Positions 16,447-25,437 of a stretch of DNA of 64,000 nt are shown here, piece by piece. Position 1 is the stretch's first letter; each line of letters opens with the position of its first letter. Location: positions 21,750 through 85,749 of the forward strand of contig CAVSDH010000012.1 in assembly GCA_963726765.1 (NCBI GenBank), read 5' to 3'. This DNA comes from CAIWHR01 sp963726765 (GTDB taxonomy: Bacteria > Pseudomonadota > Gammaproteobacteria > Burkholderiales > Casimicrobiaceae). A program made the position numbers and the translations under genes. Below the pieces are notes generated by a model, which was given only the letters and a program-made list of their open reading frames with translations, had not been told where the DNA came from and did no database searches.

Positions 16447-18121
16447 ACCAACGGAGCTGGGCAATCTGCCTCAAGCCACGGTCGTGCGCCCGAAGCGCTC
16501 CAGGATTTCCATCATCTGGATCATCCCGATACTCGCCGCGGCAGTCGCCGTCGGCATCGCGATCCAGCGCTTCCTCAGCGAGGGCCCGACGATCACGATC
16601 GTCTTCACGGCAGCGGAGGGAATCGAGGCCGGCAAGACTTTCGTCAGGTACAAGGACGTCATCATCGGCCGCGTGACGAAGGTACAGCTGACCGACGACT
16701 TCGCCAAGGTGCACGTCACCGTCAAGATCGCCAAGCAGGCCGCGCCGCTGATGGTCGAGGACGCGAAGTTCTGGGTGGTTCGGCCGAGCATCAGCATCAC
16801 CGGCATCTCGGGGCTGAACACTTTGCTTTCCGGCAATTACATCGGATTTCAGCCAGGCAACTCCGAAAGCAGCCAGAGCAACTTCATCGGTTTCGACGTC
16901 ACGCCGGTCATCACCGAGCAGCGCGGCCGGCAGTACGTGCTCAACGCGAGCGATCTGGGGTCGCTCGACGTCGGCTCGCCGATCTACTATCGACGCCTGC
17001 AGGTTGGTCAGATCATCGCGTTCGATCTCACGCCCGACGGCAAATCGATTCAGCTCAAGGTGTTCGTCAGCGCACCCTACGACAAGTTCGTGTTTGCCGG
17101 AACCCGATTCTGGAATGCGAGCGGAATCGACGTTTCGGTCGGCGCGGATGGCGTCAACGTTCGCACGGAGTCGCTGGTTGCACTGATCTCCGGCGGAGTC
17201 GCGTTCGACACGTCGCCGGACACTGCCCAGACGGAGCCCGCGGCGGTGAACGCGGCGTTCACGCTGTACCACGACCGCGTGTCCGCGATGAGGGCGCCCG
17301 ATCCGCTCGCAAGGCACTTCGCGCTCTATTTCAACGAATCGATGCGAGGCCTCTCCGTCGGGGCTCCAGTCACGTTCCTCGGGCTTCCGGCCGGCGAGGT
17401 CACCAGCGTCGGGCTTTCGTTCGACGCGGCGACCGGCAACATCCGTCCGCGCGTGCTGATCACGTTCTACCCGGAGCGCCTGTTTGCCTTTGCAAACGTG
17501 GAGTCGGAGGTCAAGAACTTCCGGGCAGCGTTGCAGGATGCTCAAAAGCGCGGCGCGATTCTTCGGCGGCTGGTGGAGGATCGCGGATTGCGGGCGCAAC
17601 TCAAGAGCGGCAGCCTCCTGACCGGACAGCTCTACGTGGCGTTCGACTACTACCCGAATGCCCCCAAGGCAAAGATCGACCCGCAGCAAGCGGAAATCGT
17701 GCTCCCCGTCGTGCCGGGCACGCTGACCGTGCTGGAGGCCAAGCTGACCAGCATCCTCGACAAGGTCGACAAGGTACCGATCGAGGCGATCGGCACCGCT
17801 CTCAAGAAGGACCTCGAGGAGCTCGACCAGGCGCTCGTCGGCGCGAAGAAGCTCATGAACGACGCCGACACGCAGCTCGTGCCCGCGCTCAAGACGGGCC
17901 TCGACGACGTGCACCGCACGCTGGTCGCGGTCGAGCGTGCGATCGGCAACGCCGATGCGACGCTTCTGGGACCGGATGCCCCCGCGCAGCAGGACTTGCG
18001 CAACGCCCTGCAGGAATTTGCGAGGGCGGCACGCAGCCTGCGCGTGCTGGCCGACCAGCTTGAACGCCAGCCCAGCTCGGTGATCCGCGGCAAGGCCGAC
18101 GCGACGACTGGAGGAAAATGA
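16439..18121 (+). CDS. pqiB: PqiB, MCE-domain intermembrane lipid transport protein
   Basis: A 560-residue protein with a single N-terminal membrane anchor (about 24-42) and three MCE domains in the periplasm. The first starts near 'GPTITIVFTAAEGIEAGKT', the second near 'GSPIYYRRLQVGQI', the third near 'GAPVTFLGLPAGEVTSVG'. A long helical C-terminus (about 440-550) follows, as in PqiB, which forms a needle-like tunnel spanning the periplasm. The ATG at 16439 is chosen because the family N-terminus starts there and it overlaps pqiA2. It overlaps pqiC by 4 bases. Confidence 0.92.
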   Translation: MAEPTELGNLPQATVVRPKRSRISIIWIIPILAAAVAVGIAIQRFLSEGPTITIVFTAAEGIEAGKTFVRYKDVIIGRVTKVQLTDDFAKVHVTVKIAKQAAPLMVEDAKFWVVRPSISITGISGLNTLLSGNYIGFQPGNSESSQSNFIGFDVTPVITEQRGRQYVLNASDLGSLDVGSPIYYRRLQVGQIIAFDLTPDGKSIQLKVFVSAPYDKFVFAGTRFWNASGIDVSVGADGVNVRTESLVALISGGVAFDTSPDTAQTEPAAVNAAFTLYHDRVSAMRAPDPLARHFALYFNESMRGLSVGAPVTFLGLPAGEVTSVGLSFDAATGNIRPRVLITFYPERLFAFANVESEVKNFRAALQDAQKRGAILRRLVEDRGLRAQLKSGSLLTGQLYVAFDYYPNAPKAKIDPQQAEIVLPVVPGTLTVLEAKLTSILDKVDKVPIEAIGTALKKDLEELDQALVGAKKLMNDADTQLVPALKTGLDDVHRTLVAVERAIGNADATLLGPDAPAQQDLRNALQEFARAARSLRVLADQLERQPSSVIRGKADATTGGK

Positions 18122-18708
18122 TGAGCCGCCTCGCATCAGGTGCAATCCTTTGCACGCTCACCGCGCTGGCTGTCGGCTGCGCGTCGCCGCCGTCGCGCTT
18201 CTACACGTTGAGTGCGAACATCGCGCCCGTCGCTTCAACGTCGAAGATCTCGGTGGCGGTAGGCCCGGTTACGGTGCCGGCGTCCGTCGATCAGCCACAG
18301 ATCGTCGTCAGCACGGGCGCCAACCAGGTGACGTTCGACGAGTTCAACCGGTGGGCATCGCCGCTGCAGGACAACATCGCCCGCGTGGTGGCGGACAACC
18401 TGGTCGCCGCACTGGGCACGCCGCGCGTCACGCTGTACCCGCAGGCGCTGAGCACGGACGCGGATTTTCGGGTCGCGATCGAAATCCGGAACTTCGAATC
18501 GGTGCCCGGCAAGTCGGCGTCGCTGGATGCCGTCTGGACCGTGCGCAGGACCAGGGACGGGAAATCCGAGACGGGGCGCACGAGTGCGCGCGAGCCCGTG
18601 CCGGAAAGCGGCTACGACGCGCTCGCGGCGGCGCACAGCCGGGCGTTGGCGCGCCTGGCGCAGGACATCGCCGATGCCGTGCGCGCCCTGGATCGCGCTG
18701 CGCCGTAG
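18118..18708 (+). CDS. pqiC: PqiC-like outer-membrane lipoprotein (ABC-type transport auxiliary)
   Basis: A 196-residue lipoprotein. The signal peptide ends in a lipobox ('LAVGC', cysteine near residue 21), followed by 'RFYTL', the sequence that marks the PqiC/YmbA family. It is anchored in the outer membrane and caps the PqiB tunnel. Two ATGs are adjacent (18118 and 18121); the first overlaps the pqiB stop (ATGA) and the second is equally possible. It is the last gene of the pqiA1-pqiA2-pqiB-pqiC operon. Confidence 0.88.
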   Translation: MMSRLASGAILCTLTALAVGCASPPSRFYTLSANIAPVASTSKISVAVGPVTVPASVDQPQIVVSTGANQVTFDEFNRWASPLQDNIARVVADNLVAALGTPRVTLYPQALSTDADFRVAIEIRNFESVPGKSASLDAVWTVRRTRDGKSETGRTSAREPVPESGYDALAAAHSRALARLAQDIADAVRALDRAAP

Positions 18709-18776
18709 TACGGGCACTGCGCAGGACCCGCAATCGGGCAGCGCAGCGCGGTCGTGAATTCTTGTGCAGAGGCTCT

Positions 18777-19689
18777 CTAGGGGACTTGCTTCGCTTTCCC
18801 GGACTCCGCCGACGCGATCTCCTCGTCTTTCTCGCGCCAGAGATCCTGCAGCCAGCGCTGGAAGGTCTTTCGAAACTTCGGATCCCTCAGGTAGTCGCCG
18901 GCCGCGCAGTTCGGCCGGGATCTGCAATTGGCGGGCGTGCACGATGATCTCCGGAACGTTGCCGCACAGGAACTGCCAGAAGGTCGGCGCGCCGGCCGGA
19001 TAGACGATCGTAACGTCGAGCAAGGCATTGAACTTCTCGCCGAGGACCGCCAGCGCAAGCGCCAACGCCCCCGCCTTCGGCTTGAGCAGGTGACGATACG
19101 GCGAGCGCTGCGAACGGTGCTTTGCGCGCGTGAAACGCGTGCCTTCGGGAAAGTTCATCACGCTGGTCGGGACGAGCGCGAACTTCTGGCAGGCACGGCG
19201 CGTCGCGTCGAGATCCTCGAACCGCTTCTCCGGGTGCGCCTTGACGTAGGAATCGGAGTGGCGGCGCATGAACGGGAAATCCAGCGCCCACCAGGCGAGC
19301 CCGATGACCGGCACGTAAATGAGTTGCCGCTTGAGGAAGAATTTCAGCATCGGAATGCGCCGGTTGAGGAGGTGCTGAAGCACGATGATGTCGACCCAGG
19401 ACTGGTGATTGCAGTTGACCATGTACCAGGCGCGATACTCGAGGTCGTCGAGGCCGGTGACGGACCAGCCCGTGCGCTGGGTCAGCCGCATCCAGCCGCT
19501 GTTGCCCGCGACCCACAGAGTCGCGATCCCGTTGAGCACGCGATCGGTGACGACGCGAACGGGCTTTACCGGGAAAACGAGCTTGACGAGCGCCACCGCA
19601 AACAATGCACAGCACCAGAACAGCGTGTTGAGGCCGAGCATCAACGCCGCAATGACGCCTCGTGCCGGTGGGAGAAGGAAGCTCAGCAT
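18777..19689 (-). CDS. 1-acyl-glycerol-phosphate acyltransferase-like protein (YihG type), frameshifted near 3' end
   Basis: An LPLAT-family membrane acyltransferase of about 303 residues. The N-terminus is hydrophobic, the catalytic H-x4-D motif is 'NHQSWVD', and the substrate motif is 'FPEGTRF'. These enzymes acylate lysophosphatidic acid or similar lipids. The reading frame shifts at about 18900: the upstream frame reads 'IPAELRGRRLPEG' while the expected 'AGDYLRDPKFRKTFQRWL' and the stop at 18777 lie in another frame. One extra base in 'ctgcgcggccgg' explains it, and the span is 3n+1. It is convergent with pqiC. Confidence 0.85.
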
Positions 19690-19913
19690 TTCGTGCGCGA
19701 CGAAGGGCGTATCCGCGATCGAGTCTCACCGCGTCGAACGACCCGCCGCCAGCATTGCCCGGCCGCACCGTTCCCGTCGGGCGATTATCGCAGACCACGA
19801 GCTCGCGTGCGATGCACACGATTGACCAGGATCCAGCAGCGGGATACATTTTCGGCACGCAACAAAGGTAGTCCGTGCTGCGGTTTGTCGATTCCTTTCA
19901 CTCGAGGATGCCC

Positions 19914-20702
19914 ATGTCGAACGTGTCGCGGGCCATCGCCGTCGTGGCGCTGGCCGTCGTTGCCGCCGCCTGCTCGAAGGACTCGCCGGTCGCCGAAGTG
20001 GGCGGCCCGTGTGCGGACGTCCATAGGTCGCCCGTCTGCACATGGGCCAAGACACAGGGCGACAACCTGCTGGAAGTGGGTATCGCCGTTCCCATGGCCA
20101 GCATCGAGAATTCACCGGCGGAGACGCACATGGTGTGGCCACCGGTACCCGTGGCAGTGCTCGACATTCCGGAAGCGGCTCGGCAGAAGAGCGGCGTGAA
20201 GGAGGTCACCGTGTACTGGGAATCGGGCGGGCATCCGCCCGCCACCTACATGACGCCGCACTTCGACTTCCATTTCAACCTGATTCCGTCCTCGGAGCGA
20301 ACCGCCATCGATTGCGTCGACCTCGCCAAACCGGCGGCGTTGCCGTCTGCTTACGCGTTGCCGGATATCCCGTTACCGCCGGAAATGGCGAAGATGATGG
20401 GTGTGCCAGCCCTGGTCGGACTGTGCGTGCCGCAGATGGGCATGCACGCGGTCCCGGCGGCGGAGATCGACAGCAAGGAGCCGTTCCGCGCCAGCATGGT
20501 GATCGGGTACGCGCACGGCAAGCCGATCTTTTTCGAGCCGATGGTCGCGAAGGCGACGCTGATGGAGAAGAAATCGTTTGACCTCGCGGTCCCGGAGGTT
20601 CCCGGGCTGTCGGGTGTGCACCCGACGAAGTTTCACGCGGAATACGACGCGGCCAAGCAGCAGTACCGGATGATCTTCTCCGCGTTCACGAAGAGCGGCT
20701 GA
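19914..20702 (+). CDS. Lipoprotein with TTHB210-like (DUF5602) domain
   Basis: A 262-residue exported lipoprotein. The signal peptide ends in 'VVAAACSKD', giving a lipobox cysteine near residue 20. The body carries 'WESGGHPPATYMTPHFDFHF', close to the His-rich core I associate with TTHB210-like domains. Two ATGs lie close together; the GAGG ribosome site abuts the one at 19908 and is six bases from 19914, so 19914 is preferred. It stands alone, divergent from the acyltransferase. The role of the family is unknown; the histidine cluster suggests metal binding, which is inference. Confidence 0.65.
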   Translation: MSNVSRAIAVVALAVVAAACSKDSPVAEVGGPCADVHRSPVCTWAKTQGDNLLEVGIAVPMASIENSPAETHMVWPPVPVAVLDIPEAARQKSGVKEVTVYWESGGHPPATYMTPHFDFHFNLIPSSERTAIDCVDLAKPAALPSAYALPDIPLPPEMAKMMGVPALVGLCVPQMGMHAVPAAEIDSKEPFRASMVIGYAHGKPIFFEPMVAKATLMEKKSFDLAVPEVPGLSGVHPTKFHAEYDAAKQQYRMIFSAFTKSG

Positions 20703-20814
20703 ACGACGGGATCAGCTACCGACGAAAGGCCGGGTCCGGAAGTTTTCGGCTCTGGCTGGTGAGCTTTCGCGCGGCGCTTGAACGGGCGCGGGCGCTTCTG
20801 CAGCGGACGCAGCG

Positions 20815-21201
20815 TCACCCCTTGGAACCGACGGCCGTGTTCCGCGCTTCCCGCGACGCTTTCGCGTTGGCCAATACGGCCTCGACGGACAGCGTAAAGG
20901 AGCGCTGTTCGTTCGGGTGCATCGCCCCCACCCCGACGAGCTTGCGGGCGATCTCCTTGCCGCGATCGTCACGAATCGATACGACAACGGTGTATTCCCA
21001 CGGCTCGCCGTCCGCGGGGTGCCGGATGCTGCCGTCGATGCGCAGCGGCGTGAGCGCAGGCTCCTGGGGCGTTTCGACAACGGCGTCGAAGCGCAGGTAG
21101 TGCCTGCACGCCGGACACACGGCGGCACTTTCGAGGATGGTCTCCCGACAGTGCGGGCATTCGCGGGTCGCCCCGGCGCTGCCCGTGCGCGCGCCGTTCA
21201 T
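20815..21201 (-). CDS. Zinc-ribbon protein of unknown function
   Basis: A 128-residue protein. An N-terminal zinc ribbon has two Cys pairs ('CPHCRETI' and 'CPACRHYL'). Then comes a beta-rich domain ('EPWEYTVVVSIRDDRGKEIA') that resembles an immunoglobulin-like fold but that I cannot assign. Its ATG overlaps the bactofilin stop codon by 4 bases (ATGA), so the two are translated together. A structural or assembly partner of the bactofilin is an inference from that coupling. Confidence 0.65.
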   Translation of the reverse strand: MNGARTGSAGATRECPHCRETILESAAVCPACRHYLRFDAVVETPQEPALTPLRIDGSIRHPADGEPWEYTVVVSIRDDRGKEIARKLVGVGAMHPNEQRSFTLSVEAVLANAKASREARNTAVGSKG

Positions 21202-21734
21202 GAGCGGGTGCCACTCTCCGTGCTGTTGCCGAAACCGTGCCTGACGGCTTTGGCGCCGTCGCCGTCCTCGCCGCCGAATTCCGCCTTTCCGCGCATCGTG
21301 GAACCGGCCGCCGCCGCCAGTGAACGGGCCTTCAGATCACCGATCACGATCGCCGTCTGCAGCAGGTCGATGCGCGAGGCGCCCACCACGTTGCCTTCGA
21401 GCTCGCCCGCGATCGTCACCTTGTCGGCGCGAACGCTGCCTGTGAGCTTGGCGCCGGCTTCGATCGCAACGTCGCCCTGAACGTTGACGTCACCCTTGAA
21501 CTTTCCTGCGATGCGCACGCTGCCGCCGCCTTCGATCTTGCCTTCAATGGTGATGTCTGCCGCGATGATCGATTCCTTGCCGGGCGAGCTCGCCCTGGCG
21601 CCAGCCATCGGAGCGGCGGCGAGGCTCGCGGACATTTCGGGTTTGGGCGGAGTCTCGACCCGGGCCAGCTCCCTCGTGTCGGGCGCGGGCGTGGGGATGG
21701 GCTTGGCGACCGTATTGTCTTTCCATAAGGACAT
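21198..21734 (-). CDS. Bactofilin family cytoskeletal protein
   Basis: A 178-residue bactofilin. A Pro-rich N-terminal tail (to about residue 50) precedes the right-handed beta-helix core, which starts 'SIIAADITIEGKIEGGGSV' and repeats Gly-hydrophobic turns ('KFKGDVNVQGDV', 'VRADKVTIAGELEGNVVG'). Bactofilins polymerize without nucleotide and localize cell-wall enzymes. The chosen ATG at 21734 follows 'aaggatcacgcc', a good ribosome site; a longer frame to 21800 lacks one. It is first in a two-gene unit with the zinc-ribbon protein. Confidence 0.88.
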   Translation of the reverse strand: MSLWKDNTVAKPIPTPAPDTRELARVETPPKPEMSASLAAAPMAGARASSPGKESIIAADITIEGKIEGGGSVRIAGKFKGDVNVQGDVAIEAGAKLTGSVRADKVTIAGELEGNVVGASRIDLLQTAIVIGDLKARSLAAAAGSTMRGKAEFGGEDGDGAKAVRHGFGNSTESGTRS

Positions 21735-21903
21735 GGCGTGATCCTTCGAACGTGAAAACGTCAAGGCTAGCGCTAAATGCGGGATGGAGGCAACTGGCAT
21801 GAGTGGCCACCGGCTTCACGGGCCGGTCTCGCATCGCCGGCCATTCCGCGCCTGCGCGTCGCAGGCTCGGTTCACCTGCCGCCGCGAACGGCGGCCGAGC
21901 CCG

Positions 21904-22890
21904 TCAAAGCGCCGCGACGCGCCCCTCGCGGACGAGCGGAAGGTAAAGCGCGATGTCGGCGTCGACGCGCTCGCGCAGTCCCTGCGGCGTCGACGGTGTC
22001 ATCTCGAAGCCGGCACCTTCGATGCGTGCGCGGACCTCGTCCGACGTGAGCGCCGCGACGATGTCGACATGCAGTTGCTCGATGACCGGAGCGGGCGTTC
22101 CCGCGACGGCGACCATGGCCGCCCACGGCCGCATCTCGACGTTCGGACCGCCGGCCTCGGAAAGTGTCGGCATCGTCGGATAGTCGGCGAGTCGCTTTCG
22201 CGCAGCTACCGCGAGCGGGCGCAGCTTTCCGCTGGCAACGAGCCCCGACACCGTGTTCATCCCGAACGTCGTGAAGTCGACGTCGCCCGCCGCAACGGCG
22301 GTGAACAGCGCGCCGGCATCCTTGAACGGCACGTGCAGCATCCGCACGCCGGCCGCGCGCGCCATGCTCTCGATGGCGACATGTGTTGCATGGCCGTTGC
22401 CGAGCGAGGCATAGCTCACGCTGTCCGGCGCACGCCGCGCCGCATCGAGCAATTCGCGCATCGAGTGAAAACGGTTCTGGCCGCCGACCAGGATCACGAA
22501 CGTCGCGCGAAACAGCATCGACAGCGGAACGATGTCGCGCACCGGATCGTAGGGCAGCGCCTGGTTCAGCAGCGGGTTGACGGCGAGCGTCGCCGTGTCG
22601 GCGACGAACAGCGTATGGCCGTCCGGCGTCACGCGGCGAACCTCGGCGAAGGCGACGATACCCGATGCGCCGGGCTTGTTGTCGACGACGACCGGCTGGC
22701 CCCAGTCACGCGTCAGGCGCTCGGCGAGGCTGCGCGCAACCACGTCCGGTCCCACTCCAACGCTGTAGGGCACGACGATGCGCACGGGCCGTTCGGGAAA
22801 TGACTGCCGCGCCCATGACCGCGTGACCGGCAGGGCGCCGAGCGCGGCCAGCAAGATCGTTCGTCGCCGGAAATTTGTCGTTGACGTCAT
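21904..22890 (-). CDS. Bug-family (tripartite tricarboxylate transporter) periplasmic receptor
   Basis: A 328-residue periplasmic binding protein. It has a Tat-like N-terminus ('NFRRRTILLAALGALP'), then the family's first binding loop 'RPVRIVVPYSVGVGPDVVAR' and 'VVVDNKPGASGIVA'. Bug proteins bind carboxylates or amino acids for TctAB-type permeases. No permease genes lie nearby, as is usual for the hugely amplified Bug paralogues of Burkholderiales. The first loop has GVGPD where GGGxD is more common, so ligand contacts may differ. It is divergent from another Bug gene. Confidence 0.88.
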   Translation of the reverse strand: MTSTTNFRRRTILLAALGALPVTRSWARQSFPERPVRIVVPYSVGVGPDVVARSLAERLTRDWGQPVVVDNKPGASGIVAFAEVRRVTPDGHTLFVADTATLAVNPLLNQALPYDPVRDIVPLSMLFRATFVILVGGQNRFHSMRELLDAARRAPDSVSYASLGNGHATHVAIESMARAAGVRMLHVPFKDAGALFTAVAAGDVDFTTFGMNTVSGLVASGKLRPLAVAARKRLADYPTMPTLSEAGGPNVEMRPWAAMVAVAGTPAPVIEQLHVDIVAALTSDEVRARIEGAGFEMTPSTPQGLRERVDADIALYLPLVREGRVAAL

Positions 22891-23122
22891 GTGAGGGAGG
22901 CGCAGCCGGGATCCGACCGCCGCGCAGCAACGTGGACAACGATGTTAGAGGCCAATCGCCGATCGCCATTGACGAGGATCAATGCGATCACGTATCGCGG
23001 CTCCGCCTCCGTTCCGCGCGCCGTTCGCCGAGGATGCCCTTCGACCTCGCCGGGAGTAGACTCGGGCCTCGGATTGACGTCTCACTCGGCGCGTTTTCCA
23101 TCGGACCCTTCGGAGCAATTCC

Positions 23123-24100
23123 ATGATATCCCGCCGTTCTGCGCTGGCGATGGCCGCTGCCGTCGTCGTCACCTCGGTGCTGCTCGTTCCCGGCACCGCA
23201 CTCGCCGATTGGCCCGACCGTGCAATCAGGTGGGTGGTGCCTTTCGGACCGGGCGGCGCCAACGATCTCATCGCACGCGCGGCGGCCGAGGCCGTCTCCA
23301 AGCGACTCGGACAGCCCGTCGTCATCGAGAACAAGCCGGGCGCCGGTGCGATCATCGGCGCGGACTATGTCGCCAAGGCGAAGCCTGACGGCTACACGTG
23401 GCTCATCGGCGCCGCGGGCGTCGTGACGAACAGCATGATCCGCACGGACATGCCGTACGCCGACAGCGACCTCGTGCCGGTGGGCATGATCGCGGTCGCG
23501 CCCTCGGTGATCGCCGTGCACCCGAGCATTCCGGTCAGCAATCTCAAGGAACTCATCGCATGGTCGAAGACGCAGCCCGGCGGCGTCAACTGGGCAACGG
23601 CGGGCGGCGGAAGCACACCCCACTTCGTTGCGGAGATGCTCCGCGAAGCCGGCGTGAACATCACGATCATTCCCTACAAGAGCGGCGCCGAAGGCGTGAC
23701 CGCCGTCATTGCCAACAGCGTGCCGGCGACATCGGAGGCGAGCATCATCGTGCTGCCGCAAGTCAAGGGCGGCAAGCTGAAGGCCATCGCCACGACCTAC
23801 GCCAAGCGCATCTCCTCATACGACACGCTGCCCACCGCAAAGGAGCAGGGCTTTCCCGGCATCAGCATCGGCCATTGGGCGGGGCTCTTTGCGCCCAAGG
23901 GCACGCCGCCGGCGATCGTCGAGCGCATGAGCAGGGAACTGGAAGCCGCTGTGCGGTCCGCCGAGTTCCGCGACAAGATGATCCCCTCCGGCATCGAGCC
24001 GGAACCGGGCACCACCGCGAATTTCGTCGCGTTCATCGCGGCGGAACGCGAGCGCCTCGGCAAGCTCGCGAAGCAGGCGAACATGCAGGCAGACAAGTAA
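23123..24100 (+). CDS. Bug-family (tripartite tricarboxylate transporter) periplasmic receptor
   Basis: A 325-residue receptor with a Sec-type signal peptide (cleavage near 'ALADWPD'), the loop 'IRWVVPFGPGGANDLIARA' and 'VVIENKPGAGAIIGADYVA'. Family features continue to 'GLFAPKGTPPAIVERMSREL'. It is transcribed away from the Bug gene at 21904-22890, with a 232-base gap that must hold both promoters. It is convergent with the hemerythrin gene. Ligand unknown; these proteins typically bind dicarboxylates, aromatic acids or acidic amino acids. Confidence 0.88.
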   Translation: MISRRSALAMAAAVVVTSVLLVPGTALADWPDRAIRWVVPFGPGGANDLIARAAAEAVSKRLGQPVVIENKPGAGAIIGADYVAKAKPDGYTWLIGAAGVVTNSMIRTDMPYADSDLVPVGMIAVAPSVIAVHPSIPVSNLKELIAWSKTQPGGVNWATAGGGSTPHFVAEMLREAGVNITIIPYKSGAEGVTAVIANSVPATSEASIIVLPQVKGGKLKAIATTYAKRISSYDTLPTAKEQGFPGISIGHWAGLFAPKGTPPAIVERMSRELEAAVRSAEFRDKMIPSGIEPEPGTTANFVAFIAAERERLGKLAKQANMQADK

Positions 24101-24130
24101 CGCGAGTCTCGTGGCGCACGCTGCGACAAT

Positions 24131-24718
24131 TCAGCGGGGCGCCCCCGGCTCCGGCCCCACGCCCCAGGGAGGCGGCGCAATGGTGACGATGTGCCGGAAG
24201 AGCTCGCGAAACGCCCTGCTCGCCGGCACGCCGACGACGGGATCGTCGTTGGAGGCGAACGCCGCATCGATCGCTGCCCAGTCCTCGGCCGTCAGCGCCT
24301 GCGCCGCCAGCGGCAGGACTTCTTCCTCTTCCTTGCGCATGTGCTTCCAGTGGAAGTGCGAGTAGCGCTCGACGCCCTCGGCGAAAGCCGGAAGCGTCGC
24401 GGAGTCGGCGCGGTATCGCGCCCATGCCGCCTTGAGGTCGGAGAAACGCTCGCGCCCGACCCGATGTTCGCGCTCGAGCCCGTCGAGCAGCGTCGCCGCT
24501 TCCGGCCGACGGACACGCAGCCGCGCGAATAGATATTCGTCCTCCTTCGGGTGGTGCAGCTTTTCCGGGAAGGTCTCGATGTAGTGGAACATCGCGCCGA
24601 ACAGCGTGTGGTCGGGCGCCATCTTCCCCGCGACGACCTCCGCGAGCAGATGCCGCAGCCCCTCGATGACCGCGGTGATCGCGCGGTGCTCGTCCTGGAT
24701 GATCGTGATCGCCTTCAT
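24131..24718 (-). CDS. Hemerythrin (HHE) domain protein
   Basis: A 195-residue four-helix protein with the hemerythrin/HHE iron-binding pattern. Candidate ligands are His and Glu in 'IIQDEHRAI', 'FHYIETFPEKLHHPKEDEYL', 'LEREHRVGRERF' and 'HFHWKHMRKEEEE'. A di-iron site binding O2, NO or peroxide is the known property of the fold. It lies 17 bases after the livF-type gene on the same strand and is therefore the last gene of the protocatechuate/LIV operon. An oxygen-sensing or oxygen-buffering role beside an oxygen-consuming ring-cleavage pathway is attractive but inferred. Confidence 0.82.
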   Translation of the reverse strand: MKAITIIQDEHRAITAVIEGLRHLLAEVVAGKMAPDHTLFGAMFHYIETFPEKLHHPKEDEYLFARLRVRRPEAATLLDGLEREHRVGRERFSDLKAAWARYRADSATLPAFAEGVERYSHFHWKHMRKEEEEVLPLAAQALTAEDWAAIDAAFASNDDPVVGVPASRAFRELFRHIVTIAPPPWGVGPEPGAPR

Positions 24719-24735
24719 GGTTGCCCGCCCTCCCG

Positions 24736-25437
24736 TCACGAGACCGCGACCAGACGATGCAGCGTCTCCGGATTCGCGAGCAGCGACTCGCTCGTCGAAC
24801 GGTGCACGACACGGCCCCGCTCCAGCACGACGGCCTGCCGCGTCAGCGACAGCGCGAGCTTCGCATGCTGCTCGACGACGATCACGGCCATGCCGCCGTC
24901 GGCCACGAGGTCGCGGATCACGCCCAGCAGCTCCTGCACGATGATCGGCGCGAGACCCTCCATCGGCTCGTCGAGAAGCAGCAGGCTCGGATTGACCATG
25001 AGCGCCCGCGCGATCGCGAGCATCTGCTGCTCGCCACCGGACAGCTGATTGCCGAAATTCGCCCGCCGCTCCTCGAGCCTGGGGAAGACCTCGTAGATGC
25101 GGGGGACCGTCCAGCGACCGGGCCGCGCCACCACCGTCAGATGTTCCTCGACGGTGAGCGACGGAAACATGTAGCGTTCCTGCGGCACCCAGCCCAGACC
25201 CGACTGGCTGCGTCGATGCGTCGGAAGCGCCGTGAGGTCCGTCCCGCGCCATCGCAGCGCCCCCTTGCGCAAACGCGTCAGTCCCATCAGCGTCACCAGC
25301 AGCGTCGTCTTGCCCATGCCGTTGCGTCCGAGGAGCGCAAGGCTGTCGCCCTCTTCGAGCGCGAGCGAGACGTCCTCCAGCACGACTCCGTCGCCGTAAC
25401 CGGCGGTCACGCCGTCGAGCGCGAGCAGCTCACTCAT
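24736..25437 (-). CDS. livF: Branched-chain/aromatic-acid ABC transporter ATP-binding protein (LivF type)
   Basis: A 233-residue ATPase of the LivF class. Walker A is 'GRNGMGKTTLL', the signature is 'LSGGEQQMLAIARAL', and Walker B is 'LLLLDEPMEGLAP'. The Glu-Gly-Leu-Ala-Pro sequence after Walker B is typical of LivF. Its start at 25437 overlaps the livG-type gene by 8 bases. With livK-, livH-, livM- and livG-type genes upstream it completes an importer. Because the operon encodes protocatechuate cleavage, the substrate is more likely an aromatic acid than leucine, by inference. Confidence 0.9.
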   Translation of the reverse strand: MSELLALDGVTAGYGDGVVLEDVSLALEEGDSLALLGRNGMGKTTLLVTLMGLTRLRKGALRWRGTDLTALPTHRRSQSGLGWVPQERYMFPSLTVEEHLTVVARPGRWTVPRIYEVFPRLEERRANFGNQLSGGEQQMLAIARALMVNPSLLLLDEPMEGLAPIIVQELLGVIRDLVADGGMAVIVVEQHAKLALSLTRQAVVLERGRVVHRSTSESLLANPETLHRLVAVS

